A DNA stretch of 64,000 nt from JABCYV01 sp963729325 (GTDB taxonomy: Bacteria; Acidobacteriota; Terriglobia; Terriglobales; Acidobacteriaceae), in contig CAVSNS010000023.1 of the NCBI GenBank assembly GCA_963729325.1, positions 62,001 through 126,000 of the forward strand, given 5' to 3'. This document shows positions 8,921 through 18,899 of the stretch, in pieces (the first letter of the stretch is position 1; each line of letters opens with the position of its first letter). A program made the translations under genes and the position numbers. The notes beneath the pieces were generated by a model. It was given only the letters and a program-made list of their open reading frames with translations, was not told where the DNA came from and made no database searches.

Positions 8921-9463
8921 CTAGGACTTTTCCTTTTTCTTGCGTTTGGCCGCCTCTTCCTGTTCGACCAGCAACTGGCGATGATCCGCGACGCTGGCGT
9001 CCACGGTTTCGAGCGTATTAGTGAGCAGGAATTCGTATTTCTTGACTTCGTCTTTGTCCAAGTTTGCTGCGTCCTTCAGGGCTCGAAGTTTGGATTGGAA
9101 TTCTGTATCGGCTTCGATGATCGTCTTCAACACTTTGCGGACGTCCGCTTTCCGGTCCACGAAAGTGTCGATGTTGTCATTCAACTCATCGTAAATATCC
9201 AGGAAATCCTGCAGTCGGTTGCGGGTTTCCTGGCCGCGATCGGTTACCTTCGGATTGGAGCGTACCTTCTCCAACAAATCCAGACGGGCGCGGGCAAACG
9301 TGACGTAGAGTTTGAGCCGCTGATCGGCATCCTGAGCGGTGTCGCGCAACTGATCGATCTCCACCGGAGTAAGCGGGTCGCGCCGCCGCTGTGCTCCTGC
9401 TGGCGAGAACAGCAACAAGAGCGGGAACAGACAAAGCCCGATCCGAGTCCAGACTCGGGTCAT
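8921..9463 (-). CDS. Exported alpha-helical protein of unknown function
   Basis: This 180-residue protein has a signal peptide (residues about 1-24, hydrophobic core IGLCLFPLLLLF ending in AGA). A charged, almost wholly helical body with coiled-coil character follows (DQLRDTAQDADQRLKLYVTFARARLDLLEK), ending in a Lys/Glu-rich tail. Its ATG overlaps the stop of the preceding gene by four bases (ATGA). It is the third gene of a coupled set with the TPR protein. I do not recognise the family. Confidence 0.7.
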   Translation of the reverse strand: MTRVWTRIGLCLFPLLLLFSPAGAQRRRDPLTPVEIDQLRDTAQDADQRLKLYVTFARARLDLLEKVRSNPKVTDRGQETRNRLQDFLDIYDELNDNIDTFVDRKADVRKVLKTIIEADTEFQSKLRALKDAANLDKDEVKKYEFLLTNTLETVDASVADHRQLLVEQEEAAKRKKKEKS

Positions 9464-9909
9464 TTGTTGTCCTTCTTTCCGAACATGTGCGAGAGCAGTT
9501 CGGTCCGCATCTGCTCCAGGCGGTCAACAGCAGTTGCCACCGGAGCCTGATCCTCAAAGGCCAGATTGCGCTTGATATCGCGCAACCGCGCAGCCATTTT
9601 TCGCATGGCAATCTCGGTGTCCTTCAGTCGCTTTCCGGTGCGGATGGAGGCGTCACGGGCCTTGTCCGAATAGGCAACCACGTTTTCGACTGCGACCCGG
9701 GCTTCCTCCGGTTTGGCCGCCTGGTACAGCTGACCGGCAGAGTCCAATTCCCGCTGCGCAATTTCAGTGCAGAGTGCCGGGCGATCTTCGATACGAGCCG
9801 ATTCCGCCCGTGCTATGAGCTGCTCAAGGCTCTCATTGTTGCGCCCGGGCGCCGCCATCACTACAGCCAGAAGAATCGCGAGCTCGATGGACGTATTTCG
9901 TATGGTCAT
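9460..9909 (-). CDS. Exported helical protein of unknown function
   Basis: I choose the ATG at 9909, because it overlaps the TPR gene's stop codon by one base (TAATG); the open frame itself reaches back to 9954. The 149-residue product has a hydrophobic export signal (residues about 7-22). Its helical body contains EQLIARAESARIEDRP and AIVAVENVVAYSDKARD-like segments, suggesting a helical-repeat protein, and it ends with a lysine-rich tail. It lies between the TPR protein and another secreted helical protein and is probably cotranslated with both. The family is not recognised. Confidence 0.7.
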   Translation of the reverse strand: MTIRNTSIELAILLAVVMAAPGRNNESLEQLIARAESARIEDRPALCTEIAQRELDSAGQLYQAAKPEEARVAVENVVAYSDKARDASIRTGKRLKDTEIAMRKMAARLRDIKRNLAFEDQAPVATAVDRLEQMRTELLSHMFGKKDNK

Positions 9910-11285
9910 TATTTTTTTGGCTCGATCGCAATCAGACGATGACGCGCCTGCCATTCTTGATCGGGAAATCTTCCATCGGCAACCTCAAGAAAGCGATGAT
10001 AATTCTCCGCTGCCGGCTTGTAGAGGCGCAAGTGATCGTAGGCCGTAGCCCGTAAAAAATAGGTGACCGGGATCTCCGGCACGAGCTTGGCGCGCGCGTC
10101 GAGTGCCTTGATGGTGAGCTGGTAGTTCTTATTTTCGTCGGCCGCGATGGCCAAGTCGCCATAGGCGGCATCCAGAGTGGGCTTAAGGTTGATCGCGGCC
10201 AGTAGTTCTTGCTGGGCCTGTGGAAATTTCTTTTGTTTCAGGAGTGCTTGGCCCAGGCCAAGATGGGACTCGGCGTCGTTGGGACGCGCAGCCAGCAGCG
10301 ATCGGTATTGGGCTTCCGCCTGATCATATTTTCTGGCGGTAGCGTAAACCGCAGCCAGATCGCGTTGTGCCTCAACGTCGGCTGGGGCCAGCTTCAAAGC
10401 AGACTGCAGTTCAACAATAGCATTATCGTTCTGTCCGTCGGCCGCTAGCATGCGTCCGAGCTGCAGGTGAGCGTTGGCATCAGCGGAATGCAACGCGACC
10501 AGCTTGCGCAGGATTCCCTCGGCTTCCGTGAAGCGATGGCCGCGCATGTAAATATTAGCCAATCCAGTTAGCGCATCAGCTGAGGACGAATCGAGCGCGA
10601 GGGCTTGCTTGTATTCCTGCTCGGCATCGGCAAAGCGGTCTTGCTTTTCGAGCAGCAATCCGGCGGAGAGATGCGGCTCGAGATCGTTCGGCTGGAGAGC
10701 GGCGGCCTGGCGGTAGGCTTCGACCGCCTCGTCCGGTTTGCTGGTCTCAAGCACATGCCCCAATGACACCCAGGCGCGCGCGCGGCCTTCCTCGACATGC
10801 GAAGTCGGGGTCAGCTTAGTGGCGGCGCGAAGAAACTGCTCCGCATCATCAGCCTGGCCGGTTTTGACAAGGGTAAGACCGAGGTTGAGGTTGGATTCGA
10901 AAACATCAGGCTTCGCGGCAACGGAGTTACGATAGGCGGCGATAGCATCATTCGTGCCGCCCAGCGCGTTGTACACGAAGCCGAGATCAAACCATGCCTG
11001 ATAGTTTGCAGAGTTCGCTGTGACGACCTTACTCAGTAGCGGCTCGGCGGTTGCGTAGTCCTTTTTCTCGATGGCAGCTTCGGCCTCGATAAGTTCCTTC
11101 GGGAAGGCAGGGTCTTCTTCAGCGACTTTGTGATGACGGACGGCTATGCCGGTCGACTGGGCGGCGCCGAGACCGGCAAGTGCGACAATGGCCACGAAAT
11201 AACGTAGGCCCAGACAACGTCGTCCGGGGACGTGAGCTATGTGGACATTGCTATCTGCGACCATGGGAACGCGATCCGTTTCCAT
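9909..11285 (-). CDS. Exported TPR-repeat protein
   Basis: The protein is up to 458 residues. An alternative start at 11264 gives 451 residues and a smaller overlap with uvrA. An N-terminal hydrophobic segment (about 24-43) suggests export or membrane anchoring. The rest is a series of roughly ten tetratricopeptide repeats with the usual W/LG/Y-A-P pattern (for example NYQAWFDLGFVYNALGG, and later DAESHLGLGQALLKQKKFPQA). TPR arrays serve as protein-binding scaffolds. The start overlaps the end of uvrA and the stop overlaps the next gene, so the three downstream genes probably form one transcript with uvrA. Confidence 0.85.
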   Translation of the reverse strand: METDRVPMVADSNVHIAHVPGRRCLGLRYFVAIVALAGLGAAQSTGIAVRHHKVAEEDPAFPKELIEAEAAIEKKDYATAEPLLSKVVTANSANYQAWFDLGFVYNALGGTNDAIAAYRNSVAAKPDVFESNLNLGLTLVKTGQADDAEQFLRAATKLTPTSHVEEGRARAWVSLGHVLETSKPDEAVEAYRQAAALQPNDLEPHLSAGLLLEKQDRFADAEQEYKQALALDSSSADALTGLANIYMRGHRFTEAEGILRKLVALHSADANAHLQLGRMLAADGQNDNAIVELQSALKLAPADVEAQRDLAAVYATARKYDQAEAQYRSLLAARPNDAESHLGLGQALLKQKKFPQAQQELLAAINLKPTLDAAYGDLAIAADENKNYQLTIKALDARAKLVPEIPVTYFLRATAYDHLRLYKPAAENYHRFLEVADGRFPDQEWQARHRLIAIEPKK

Positions 11286-14177
11286 TCAAGATGCGCGCTA
11301 AAAACTTTCCAGTATACGAGTTCGGCAACTTCGCGATCGATTCCGGCGGGCCCACTCCAACGACGTAGCCGCCACGTTCGCCGCCCTCAGGACCCAGATC
11401 GATCACCCAGTCTGCAGTCTTGATCACTTCAAGATTGTGCTCGATGACTAAAACAGACCCACCTGCATCAATTAGACGCCGGAAGGCGGAGAGTAGTTTG
11501 CTGACATCATCGAAATGCAGACCGGTTGTAGGTTCGTCAAAGATGTAGAGAATTCGATTACGGCGCCTGCTGCCATCACTTGCATTGGACGGACGTCCTA
11601 TTTCCCGCGCTGCCGGCTGCAGCCGCGCCGCCAGCTTCATGCGCTGCGCCTCGCCACCGGATAGAGTGGTGGCGGATTGCCCCAACCGCAGGTAGCCGAG
11701 GCCAACCTCCTCCAGCACGCGCAGCTTCTCCGTTACTTTGGGCGCATTCGCGAAGAACTGCAGCGCCTCCTTAACCGTGAGATTCAGCACTTCGTGAATG
11801 TTCTTGCCGCGATAGCGCACATCCAGCACCTGCGGTTTGTAGCGCATGCCTTTGCATTCCTCGCAAACCAGTTCCACGTCGGCGAGGAATTGCATTTCCA
11901 CGGTCACGGTGCCATCGCCCTGGCAAGCTTCACAGCGCCCGCCAGGAATATTGAAGGAGAAGTGTCCCGGGGTAAATCCGCGCTTCTGGGATTCCGGCAG
12001 AGAAGCAAACAAATCACGAATCCCGTCAAAAGCCTTAATGTAGGTAACTGGATTGGATCGGGGGGTGCGACCGATCGGCGACTGGTCCACCAACACGACT
12101 TCATCGATGAATTCCGCACCTTCCAAGCGGCTCCAGGCCGGGGTGGGAAGCGGATCGCCGTTCGCATGCTTCTTGGCGGCTGACAAAGCTCGGTAGAGAA
12201 CATCGTGTAAGAGCGTGGACTTGCCGGACCCTGAGACTCCAGTGATGGCCACGATCATCCCCAGTGGAATGCTGAGGTCGACTTCCTTCAGATTGTGCGC
12301 CCGCGCTCCATAAATTTTGATTTGTTGCGGGCTTGGCTTGCGCCGAGCGTTAGGCAGTTGAATCCGAAGGTCGCCTGAAAGATACCGACCGGTGAGCGAG
12401 TTGGCTGATTTGAGAATTTCATTGTAGGTTCCGGCTGCGATCATCTTGCCGCCGTTTTCTCCCGCGCCCGGCCCAAGGTCGAGAATGCGATCCGCGGCTT
12501 GCATGACGTCAGGATCGTGCTCTACCACGAGGATGGTGTTTCCCAAATCGCGGAGATCGTGCAGGATCTTGATCAAGCGATGGGTGTCGCGGCTGTGCAG
12601 GCCGATGGACGGCTCGTCCAGCACATACAAAGTTCCGACGAGCCGCGAGCCCAGCGACGTGGCAAGCTGAATCCGCTGTGCCTCGCCACCAGACAACGTG
12701 GACGCCAGGCGATCCAACGTAAGATATTCCAGTCCAACGTCGTTGAGAAAGCGCAGACGCTCCTGGATCTCTTGCAGCAACTTGTCAGCGATGGCAGCTT
12801 GTTCATCGGTCAACTGCACCTGCTGAAAGAATTTTGCCGCTTGTTCCACGGTCATCGTGCATACGTCGCAGATATTCTTGCCGTTGATCTTTACCTGCTG
12901 GGCTTCTGGACGCAAACGCGCGCCACCACAAATGGAGCAGACAGAATATCCGCGATAGCGGCTAAGAAATACCCGCACGTGGAGCTTATATTTCTTGCGC
13001 TCCAGGTGATTGAAGAAGCCGCGAACGCCAGGAAATCGACCCTCTCCCTCGATGACCATTCGTTGATGCTCGGGATCGAGGTCGGTCCAGGGCACATCGA
13101 GCGGGATATCAGTCTGCTTAGCAAAGCGCTTCAGTTCGGTAAAGAGCGGACGGTATTTAGGCTTGGTCCAGGGCTCGATTGCGCCTTCATTCAGAGTCTT
13201 CGACTTGTCCGGAATCACCAGATCGAGATCAAAGTCAATGGTGTTTCCGAATCCCTGGCAGCGCGGACACGCCCCGTAAGGATTGTTGAATGAGAATAGA
13301 CGCGGCTCAGGTTCTTCATAGCGAAGGTTGCAACGCTTGCACTCGAAGCGCTGGGAGAAACGCATACGCTGCAGCGGCTGGTCCTCACGCGGTGCGATCT
13401 CGAAGATGACTTCACCAGCCTCGCGGTAACTGATCTCGACCGCATCCACGATGCGGGCGCGGGCCTCGCCGAGACGATCAGGCGGTCGACCAGCAAAAAA
13501 ACTGGTTGGCTGAAGTTGATTTCGAGCAACGACTCGGGCGTGGAGAATTCGAATACCTGGCCGTTCTGGTAAAGACGGTTAAATCCACGCTTGCGCAGCT
13601 CGAAGAGGCGATCTTTGAGCAGATCGGATTTCACGGCCGCGACGGCAGCAGGTTTCTTCTTCCCGCCCTTCTTTTTCTCCGTGTCGGCTGTCCTCGCTCC
13701 GGGGACATGCAACGGGAACAGCACATTCAGTCGTGTGCCCTCGTCCATCGCTAGAACGGCTGCTGCAATCTCGTCGACGGTGTCTTTCTTGACTTCATTG
13801 CCGCACTGCAGGCAGTAAGTGCGGCCGACACGGGCGAACAGCAACCGCAGGTAGTCGTAGATTTCAGTCGCCGTCCCTACCGTGGATCGTGGATTACGTG
13901 TAGTGTTCTTTTGTCGGATGGCGACAGCAGGAGCGATGCCATCGATGATGTCGACGTCGGGCTTCTCAATCCGTTCCAGAAACTGCCGCGCATACGCCGA
14001 TAGAGATTCGACATAGCGGCGCTGGCCTTCGGCGTAGATGGTGTCAAACGCAAGCGAAGACTTGCCCGATCCGGACACGCCAGTAACGACGGTCAGCGCA
14101 TTATGCGGAATTTCAAAGTCAATGTTCTTGAGGTTATGGACTCGCGCCCCGCGAACAACAATAGTTTCCGTGGACAT
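11251..14177 (-). CDS. uvrA: Excinuclease ABC subunit A (one frame break)
   Basis: UvrA is the damage-recognising ATPase of nucleotide excision repair. The N-terminal section (14177 to about 13474) has Walker A GVSGSGKSS and the FDTIYAEGQRRYVESLSAYARQFL block. The remainder (about 13472-11251) has zinc-binding CxxC pairs, two LSGGEAQR signatures, VLDEPSIGLH and FDEPTTGLHF. The parts lie in different frames. Restoring one missing base near 13474, between VDRLIVS and GEARARIVDAVEIS, gives an uninterrupted protein of about 975 residues. All catalytic motifs are intact and uvrA is rarely lost, so a sequence error is more likely than a pseudogene. A Lys/Gly-rich insertion (KKKGGKKKPAAVAA) occurs near residue 178. 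Confidence 0.93.
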
Positions 14178-14340
14178 CAGCTTCCTAGTGGCCTGTTCTG
14201 TTATGTCGTTGAATCTTTCAGTTTACCACTTCAATATTGGCAGCCCTGCCGGACAGGCGTTGCCGACAACGCGCGGGCGGCGTACTAGTTGAACGAGGGC
14301 GGAAAGCACGCTAGTATGACGCGAAATTGAGGGCATATAT

Positions 14341-14901
14341 ATGATGCTTCGAACGCTGGCAGTTAGCGTGACTCTACTTTCTCTAGTTTGCTCCACCGCT
14401 AGGGCGCAAGAAAAGCTTCCTCCCATGAAGCTAAGCTCGAAAGTCCGCTTGCTATTTGAAGCGGCGTGGCAGGAACGGCAATCGCAGTTTGCGGAAACCC
14501 TGAAGACGTTGAACCTGGATCCAGATGTTACGGTCTCGGACGGACCTCCCGCCATACGAGCAGCAACAGCTCAGGTTGTGGCCGAACCTCTAAGCCAAGT
14601 CCAAATGCATTTGGCAGTCCCAGTAAAGCGGGCCGCCATCAGAGCCATCAAAGCATCCGTGCAGGAGAAGTTTCCCAAATACCCGTGGTGGCCATGTCCG
14701 TTTAGTTTGGCTCAGCAAATATCCCAGTGCGGACAAATACCACCGGTCAATGCGATACGTCCCGGTGGAATCGCATTTGTTCAGTACACGGTCACAGATC
14801 TTGACGACGGCACAACAATGGTTGAAACGGGTGTATTCAATTGGGCAGAGGCACCTTACGCAAGGAATGCCAGACTGGAGGTAGATTACCAAGTTCCATA
14901 A
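14341..14901 (+). CDS. Secreted protein of unknown function
   Basis: The 186-residue product begins with a signal peptide (MMLRTLAVSVTLLSLVCSTARA, cleaved after ARA). The mature part has two regions: a helical first half (VRLLFEAAWQERQSQFAETL) and a second half with Cys/Trp-containing loops (YPWWPCPFSLAQQISQCG) and beta-like end strands (GIAFVQYTVTDLDDGTTMVETGVFNW). I do not recognise a family. It stands alone between uvrA (divergent) and the oxidase cluster (convergent), with slightly lower GC than its neighbours. Confidence 0.65.
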   Translation: MMLRTLAVSVTLLSLVCSTARAQEKLPPMKLSSKVRLLFEAAWQERQSQFAETLKTLNLDPDVTVSDGPPAIRAATAQVVAEPLSQVQMHLAVPVKRAAIRAIKASVQEKFPKYPWWPCPFSLAQQISQCGQIPPVNAIRPGGIAFVQYTVTDLDDGTTMVETGVFNWAEAPYARNARLEVDYQVP

Positions 14902-15002
14902 ATGCGAGTTGAGAATGCCGCTGTATGGGGCCAGAGATGACTTGCTAGGAAGAAGATAATGCACCGCTGAACAGAGCAGGAGGTTTAGTGCACTGAGAAG
15001 AA

Positions 15003-15245
15003 CTAGTCGGCTTGCCTACTCTTGTCTTCGTCCCGCTTCTTGCCATAGCGGAATGCCAGCCCCATGCCGATCGTCATAAAACCGACCGGCGGCACAAGCA
15101 TAATGAGAACCCCGCGGCTGATGGCGCGTTGGCCGCCTTCGGTCGCGGCCCGCGCGGTGCTGTAACACATGGCGCACCCCTGGCCGAAGGCAGGCGCCAC
15201 CCACAACAAAAGAAACATTGCGAGCGTGGCCAGGCGCAGCTTCAT
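15003..15245 (-). CDS. Small membrane protein of the cytochrome oxidase cluster
   Basis: This 80-residue protein starts at ATG 15245 in an ATGA overlap with the subunit IV stop. It has a signal-like first helix ending in AFG, a short QGCAMCYSTAR motif with two cysteines, and a second membrane helix (VLIMLVPPVGFMTIGMGLAF) followed by a charged tail. The CxxC-like CAMC motif placed after an export signal suggests a metal- or thiol-handling role in oxidase assembly. That is inference from its place as last gene of the cox operon. Confidence 0.65.
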   Translation of the reverse strand: MKLRLATLAMFLLLWVAPAFGQGCAMCYSTARAATEGGQRAISRGVLIMLVPPVGFMTIGMGLAFRYGKKRDEDKSRQAD

Positions 15246-15553
15246 CGGACTCCCAGGTGCACGATGCGGAACGCGTCCGCGAAGAATATCCCCATCAAAC
15301 ACAGGCATGCCACTACAGCGATCATCAGCACCCATTTCATGGCAGCGATCTCGTACTTCAAGTGCATGAAGTAGCCGATGATCAGCGCCGACTTGATAAT
15401 CGAAAGCATCATCAGGGCTTCCAGCATCCGCACCGGCTGAAAGACCTGCTTGTAGGCGAGGACAACCTCAACCGCAGTCAGGATGAGCAGCACACCCCAA
15501 ACCCAGAAATACTGCCCTTTTCCTTCATCGTGCGTTGTCGCGACGTCGTGCAT
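15242..15553 (-). CDS. Cytochrome c oxidase subunit IV (prokaryotic type)
   Basis: This 103-residue protein has three membrane helices and the pattern of bacterial COX4/CyoD-like subunits: a YFWVWGVLLILTAVEVVLAY helix, the SIIKSALIIGYFMHLKYE motif and a final helix. Subunit IV is a small accessory subunit that stabilises the oxidase. It overlaps the downstream small membrane gene by four bases and follows the subunit III gene after 33 bases. Confidence 0.85.
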   Translation of the reverse strand: MHDVATTHDEGKGQYFWVWGVLLILTAVEVVLAYKQVFQPVRMLEALMMLSIIKSALIIGYFMHLKYEIAAMKWVLMIAVVACLCLMGIFFADAFRIVHLGVR

Positions 15554-15586
15554 CCTAAATCCTCTCCCTCTTAGTAAGCGAGCCGC

Positions 15587-16342
15587 TCATACCCTGGTGG
15601 ACATTAGATATACCAATGGGAAAATGAACATCCATACCAGGTCAACAAAGTGCCAGTACAGCCCGGCAATCTCCACGTCATGGGCGTCATAGTTTTTGGG
15701 TTTAAGAAATAAAACGACGGCCGCGACCACAAACCCTACCAGCAGCACGTGAACTGCGATATGGAAGAAACTGTCGGCCGGAGTCATCAACCAGATGACC
15801 AGCCAAAGTGCCAGCAGGACCGGCAGGAACTTCTTGCGCAACGCCACCACGCCCAGGTAAATGACACCGATGGTGACGTGGAGCATGTGCATGCCAGTCA
15901 GGGTAAAGAAAGTTCCTCCGAATTGGGGAACATTTGGAGCCCACGGATTCTTGAACGGAGTCATGCCTTCGCCGATCAGACCGTTCCATTCCTTGGCGTG
16001 CAGCACGATAAACGCCGAGCCAAAAACCATAGTGGCGAAGATCCACCAGCGGGTCCAACGGAAGTCGCCTCGCCGCGCCGCAAGCACTCCGAGAACCATG
16101 GTCAGCGAACTGGAAAGCAGGCACGCCGTCATGATGGTGGCGTTTGTGATGCTCCCTTTGCCAAAAGGGGTGGGCCACTCCGGATTCGAGATGCGCCCGT
16201 AGCTATAGGCAAAGAGCAGGGCTCCGAAGGTGAGTGAATCCGAGAGCAGAAACAGCCACATCCCGATTTTCTTGGAGTAGGTGCCGAACAGGGATGGCTC
16301 GTAGGCCTCCGCTATCCCGTGTTGCACCGCGACATCAGACAT
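15587..16342 (-). CDS. ctaE: Cytochrome c oxidase subunit III
   Basis: This 251-residue heme-copper oxidase subunit III has seven predicted membrane helices. It contains the motifs HAKEWNGLIGEGM, FFTLTGMHMLHVTIG and the closing GLYWHFVDLVWMFIFPLVYL that mark the family. The subunit carries no redox centre and supports proton uptake and stability of the catalytic core. A second subunit-III-like gene lies immediately upstream, so this cluster carries two. Confidence 0.9.
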   Translation of the reverse strand: MSDVAVQHGIAEAYEPSLFGTYSKKIGMWLFLLSDSLTFGALLFAYSYGRISNPEWPTPFGKGSITNATIMTACLLSSSLTMVLGVLAARRGDFRWTRWWIFATMVFGSAFIVLHAKEWNGLIGEGMTPFKNPWAPNVPQFGGTFFTLTGMHMLHVTIGVIYLGVVALRKKFLPVLLALWLVIWLMTPADSFFHIAVHVLLVGFVVAAVVLFLKPKNYDAHDVEIAGLYWHFVDLVWMFIFPLVYLMSTRV

Positions 16343-16378
16343 AGTTTCGGTCTCCTGATTTAGCTGACCAGCGTCAAG

Positions 16379-17122
16379 CTACCGCATGAACTCCAATAGG
16401 GCGAAGATATAAATCCACAGCAAAGCCATGAAGTGCCAGTACCAGGCGGCGACGTCCACCACGATGCGACGGGCCTCGACAGGCTTGCGCAGCAAGGAAG
16501 TCGCGCCTGCGTACAGTAAGACCAGCAATCCCCCCGCGAGGTGGACGGCGTGGGCCGCGGTTAGCAGGTACACAAAGGAACTGCTCGCGCTGGTAGCAAT
16601 GTAGAAGCCGCGGTCCGCGAGTTCACGCCAAGCCATCCATTGCCCGGCCAGGAAGGCAAATCCCAGCACCACCGTAGAGCCGAGCCAGGGAAAGTTTCGT
16701 TCCGGACCAATGGAAACTCCCGGAATGGATTGCACTGGCGCCAATGCGACTTGGCGAGTGATCTGGCGTCGCGCGAGTTCCACCGTGATGCTGCTCACCA
16801 GCAACAGCAATGTGTTCACCAGCAAAAGAGTGACCGGAAGATTAACCTGGAGCCAGTCCCGGACATAGGTGCCATGTTCATCGAGCGTGGGCAGTCCCTG
16901 GCGAAAAACATACGCACTGGTGAAGGAAACGAACAGCATCGTAATCGGAACCAGGATGACCAGCAGGCCCAGGCGGGCTCGACGCAGCCGCTGTCCGTAA
17001 TCCGGAGAACCATTGTCCCCGCGGCCGTCATCGCCTCCGTCAGAAACCGGCGGATGTACGCCGCTGCCTCCGTGGCCGAGTTTCGGATCCTTGACCGAGA
17101 TTGTTGGAGTCAAAGTTGCCAT
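16379..17122 (-). CDS. Second cytochrome c oxidase subunit III-like protein
   Basis: This 247-residue membrane protein has a soluble Gly/Asp-rich N-terminus (about 45 residues), then helices with FVSFTSAYVFRQG, a TSASSSFVYLLTAAHAVHLAGG core and a closing AWYWHFMALLWIYIFALLEF. It belongs to the subunit III family but is divergent from the neighbour at 15587-16342. Paired subunit III genes recur in oxidase clusters of this phylum (general knowledge, not checked here). It lies between the subunit I gene and the other subunit III gene. Confidence 0.85.
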   Translation of the reverse strand: MATLTPTISVKDPKLGHGGSGVHPPVSDGGDDGRGDNGSPDYGQRLRRARLGLLVILVPITMLFVSFTSAYVFRQGLPTLDEHGTYVRDWLQVNLPVTLLLVNTLLLLVSSITVELARRQITRQVALAPVQSIPGVSIGPERNFPWLGSTVVLGFAFLAGQWMAWRELADRGFYIATSASSSFVYLLTAAHAVHLAGGLLVLLYAGATSLLRKPVEARRIVVDVAAWYWHFMALLWIYIFALLEFMR

Positions 17123-17165
17123 TACCTGAGATCGTGCGGCGCGCGTGCCCGTGCCTGCCGCGCTG

Positions 17166-18899
17166 TTAGTGCGTCTTTACACTCGCCGGATCAGTCTGCA
17201 TCACGTAATCCCGCGGCGCTCCCGGAACGCTGTATTCATAAGGGCCATGATTCACTGCGGGAGTGTGTCCGCCAAAGTTGTCATGTGGAGGCGGCGTCGC
17301 TGTGGTCCACTCCAGCGTAGTCGCTTCCCACGGATTGTCGCTGGCCTTCGGTCCTTTGAACATGCTCCAAAACAAATTGATCACGAAGATAAACTGAGCC
17401 CCAATCGTGATAATCGCGGCATACGTGATGAACTTGTTCAGAGGAATCAAATGTTGCAGGTAAGCAAGTTCCGTGAACTGCGAGTATCGCCGTGGCTGAC
17501 CTGCCATGCCCAGATAGTGCATCGGCATGAAGATGGAATACGTGCCGGCGAGCGTAATGAAGAAGTGGACCTTGCCCCAGGTCTCATTCATCATGCGGCC
17601 GAACATCTTGGGGAACCAGTAGTAGGTCCCGGCGAACATGCCAAAAATCGCGGCTACGCCCATGATCAGGTGAAAATGGCCCACCACAAACGCCGTGTCG
17701 TGTAGCGGAATATCAAGAACCGGCTGTGCCAGAAACGGCCCACTCAGCCCGCCGGAGACGAACAGTGAGACGAAGCCGATGGCATAAAGCATCGGAGTCT
17801 GTAAGCGAATCCGTCCCTTATGAAGGGTGCCCAGCCAGTTAAAAGTCTTAATGGCAGACGGTACGCCGATAGCCATGGTCATGAGCGAGAAGGCAAATGC
17901 CGAATACGGGCTCATGCCGCTCATGAACATGTGATGGCCCCAGACCATGAATCCCAGGAAGCCGATGGCCATCAGGGCGTAAACCATCGCTTTGTATCCG
18001 AAGATCGGCTTGCGCGAGAAAGTGGAAACTAACTGCGAGGCCACGCCCATCCCCGGGAGAATCGCGATGTAGACCTCGGGATGTCCGAAGAACCAGAACA
18101 GGTGCTGCCAGAGCAGCGGGGAGCCGCCTTTGTGTCCCATGACCTGGCCGTTCACGACGACTAGCGGGACGTAGAAGCTCGTTCCGAGGTTGCGATCAAG
18201 CAGCAGCAGGATGCCGGCCGAAAGCAGAACGCCGAAAGCCAGCAGCCCGAGAATCGCCGTGATGAACCATGCCCAGCAGGTCAGTGGCATGCGCATCATG
18301 GTCATGCCTTTGGCCCGCAGGTCGAGCGTTGTAGTGATGAAATTCAGCGCACCCATCAGCGAGGCGATACAGAAAATCGCAATGCTGGTGATCCACAAGT
18401 CTGCGCCCAGTTGCTCTCCTGGGCCTGAGTTGGTTAACGCGCTCAGTGGCGCATATCCCGTCCAGCCATGTAACGGCGGGCCGCCACTCACGAAGAAGGC
18501 GGCAAGCAGCACCACGAATGCCACGAAGGTCGTCCAGAACGAAAGCATGTTCAGGACGGGGAATGCCATGTCCGGCGCACCGATCTGGATGGGCAGAAAG
18601 TAGTTGCCGAATCCGCCTTGCGGAGCCGTCGTCAACACGAAGAACACCATGATGGTGCCGTGCATGGTGAGCAAGCCGAGGTAAGTCTCGGGCTTGATCT
18701 CGCCGACGAGCGGCAGCACGGCGGTTGGCCAAATCATGTGGATGCGCATCAGCAATGAGAGGAACATGCCGACGAACACCGCCGTCAAAGCCAGAAAGTA
18801 ATACTGCAGCCCAATTACCTTGTGGTCCAGACTGAAAATATATTTCCGAATAAAGCCCTGAGGGGCAGCGTGAACGTGGACAACTTCTCCGGTAGCCAT
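17166..18899 (-). CDS. ctaD: Cytochrome c oxidase subunit I
   Basis: This is the catalytic subunit of the aa3-type oxidase, 577 residues with twelve helices. Ligand motifs are intact: LTMHGTIMVFF for low-spin heme a, WQHLFWFFGHPEVYIAILPG with the cross-linked His-Tyr pair at CuB, VWGHHMF for the two further CuB histidines, and VGHFHLIMG for heme a3 and heme a. The start ATG directly follows the end of the subunit II gene (stop at 18900-18902), so the two are translationally linked. The gene belongs to the minus-strand operon II-I-III-III-IV-small protein. Confidence 0.96.
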   Translation of the reverse strand: MATGEVVHVHAAPQGFIRKYIFSLDHKVIGLQYYFLALTAVFVGMFLSLLMRIHMIWPTAVLPLVGEIKPETYLGLLTMHGTIMVFFVLTTAPQGGFGNYFLPIQIGAPDMAFPVLNMLSFWTTFVAFVVLLAAFFVSGGPPLHGWTGYAPLSALTNSGPGEQLGADLWITSIAIFCIASLMGALNFITTTLDLRAKGMTMMRMPLTCWAWFITAILGLLAFGVLLSAGILLLLDRNLGTSFYVPLVVVNGQVMGHKGGSPLLWQHLFWFFGHPEVYIAILPGMGVASQLVSTFSRKPIFGYKAMVYALMAIGFLGFMVWGHHMFMSGMSPYSAFAFSLMTMAIGVPSAIKTFNWLGTLHKGRIRLQTPMLYAIGFVSLFVSGGLSGPFLAQPVLDIPLHDTAFVVGHFHLIMGVAAIFGMFAGTYYWFPKMFGRMMNETWGKVHFFITLAGTYSIFMPMHYLGMAGQPRRYSQFTELAYLQHLIPLNKFITYAAIITIGAQFIFVINLFWSMFKGPKASDNPWEATTLEWTTATPPPHDNFGGHTPAVNHGPYEYSVPGAPRDYVMQTDPASVKTH

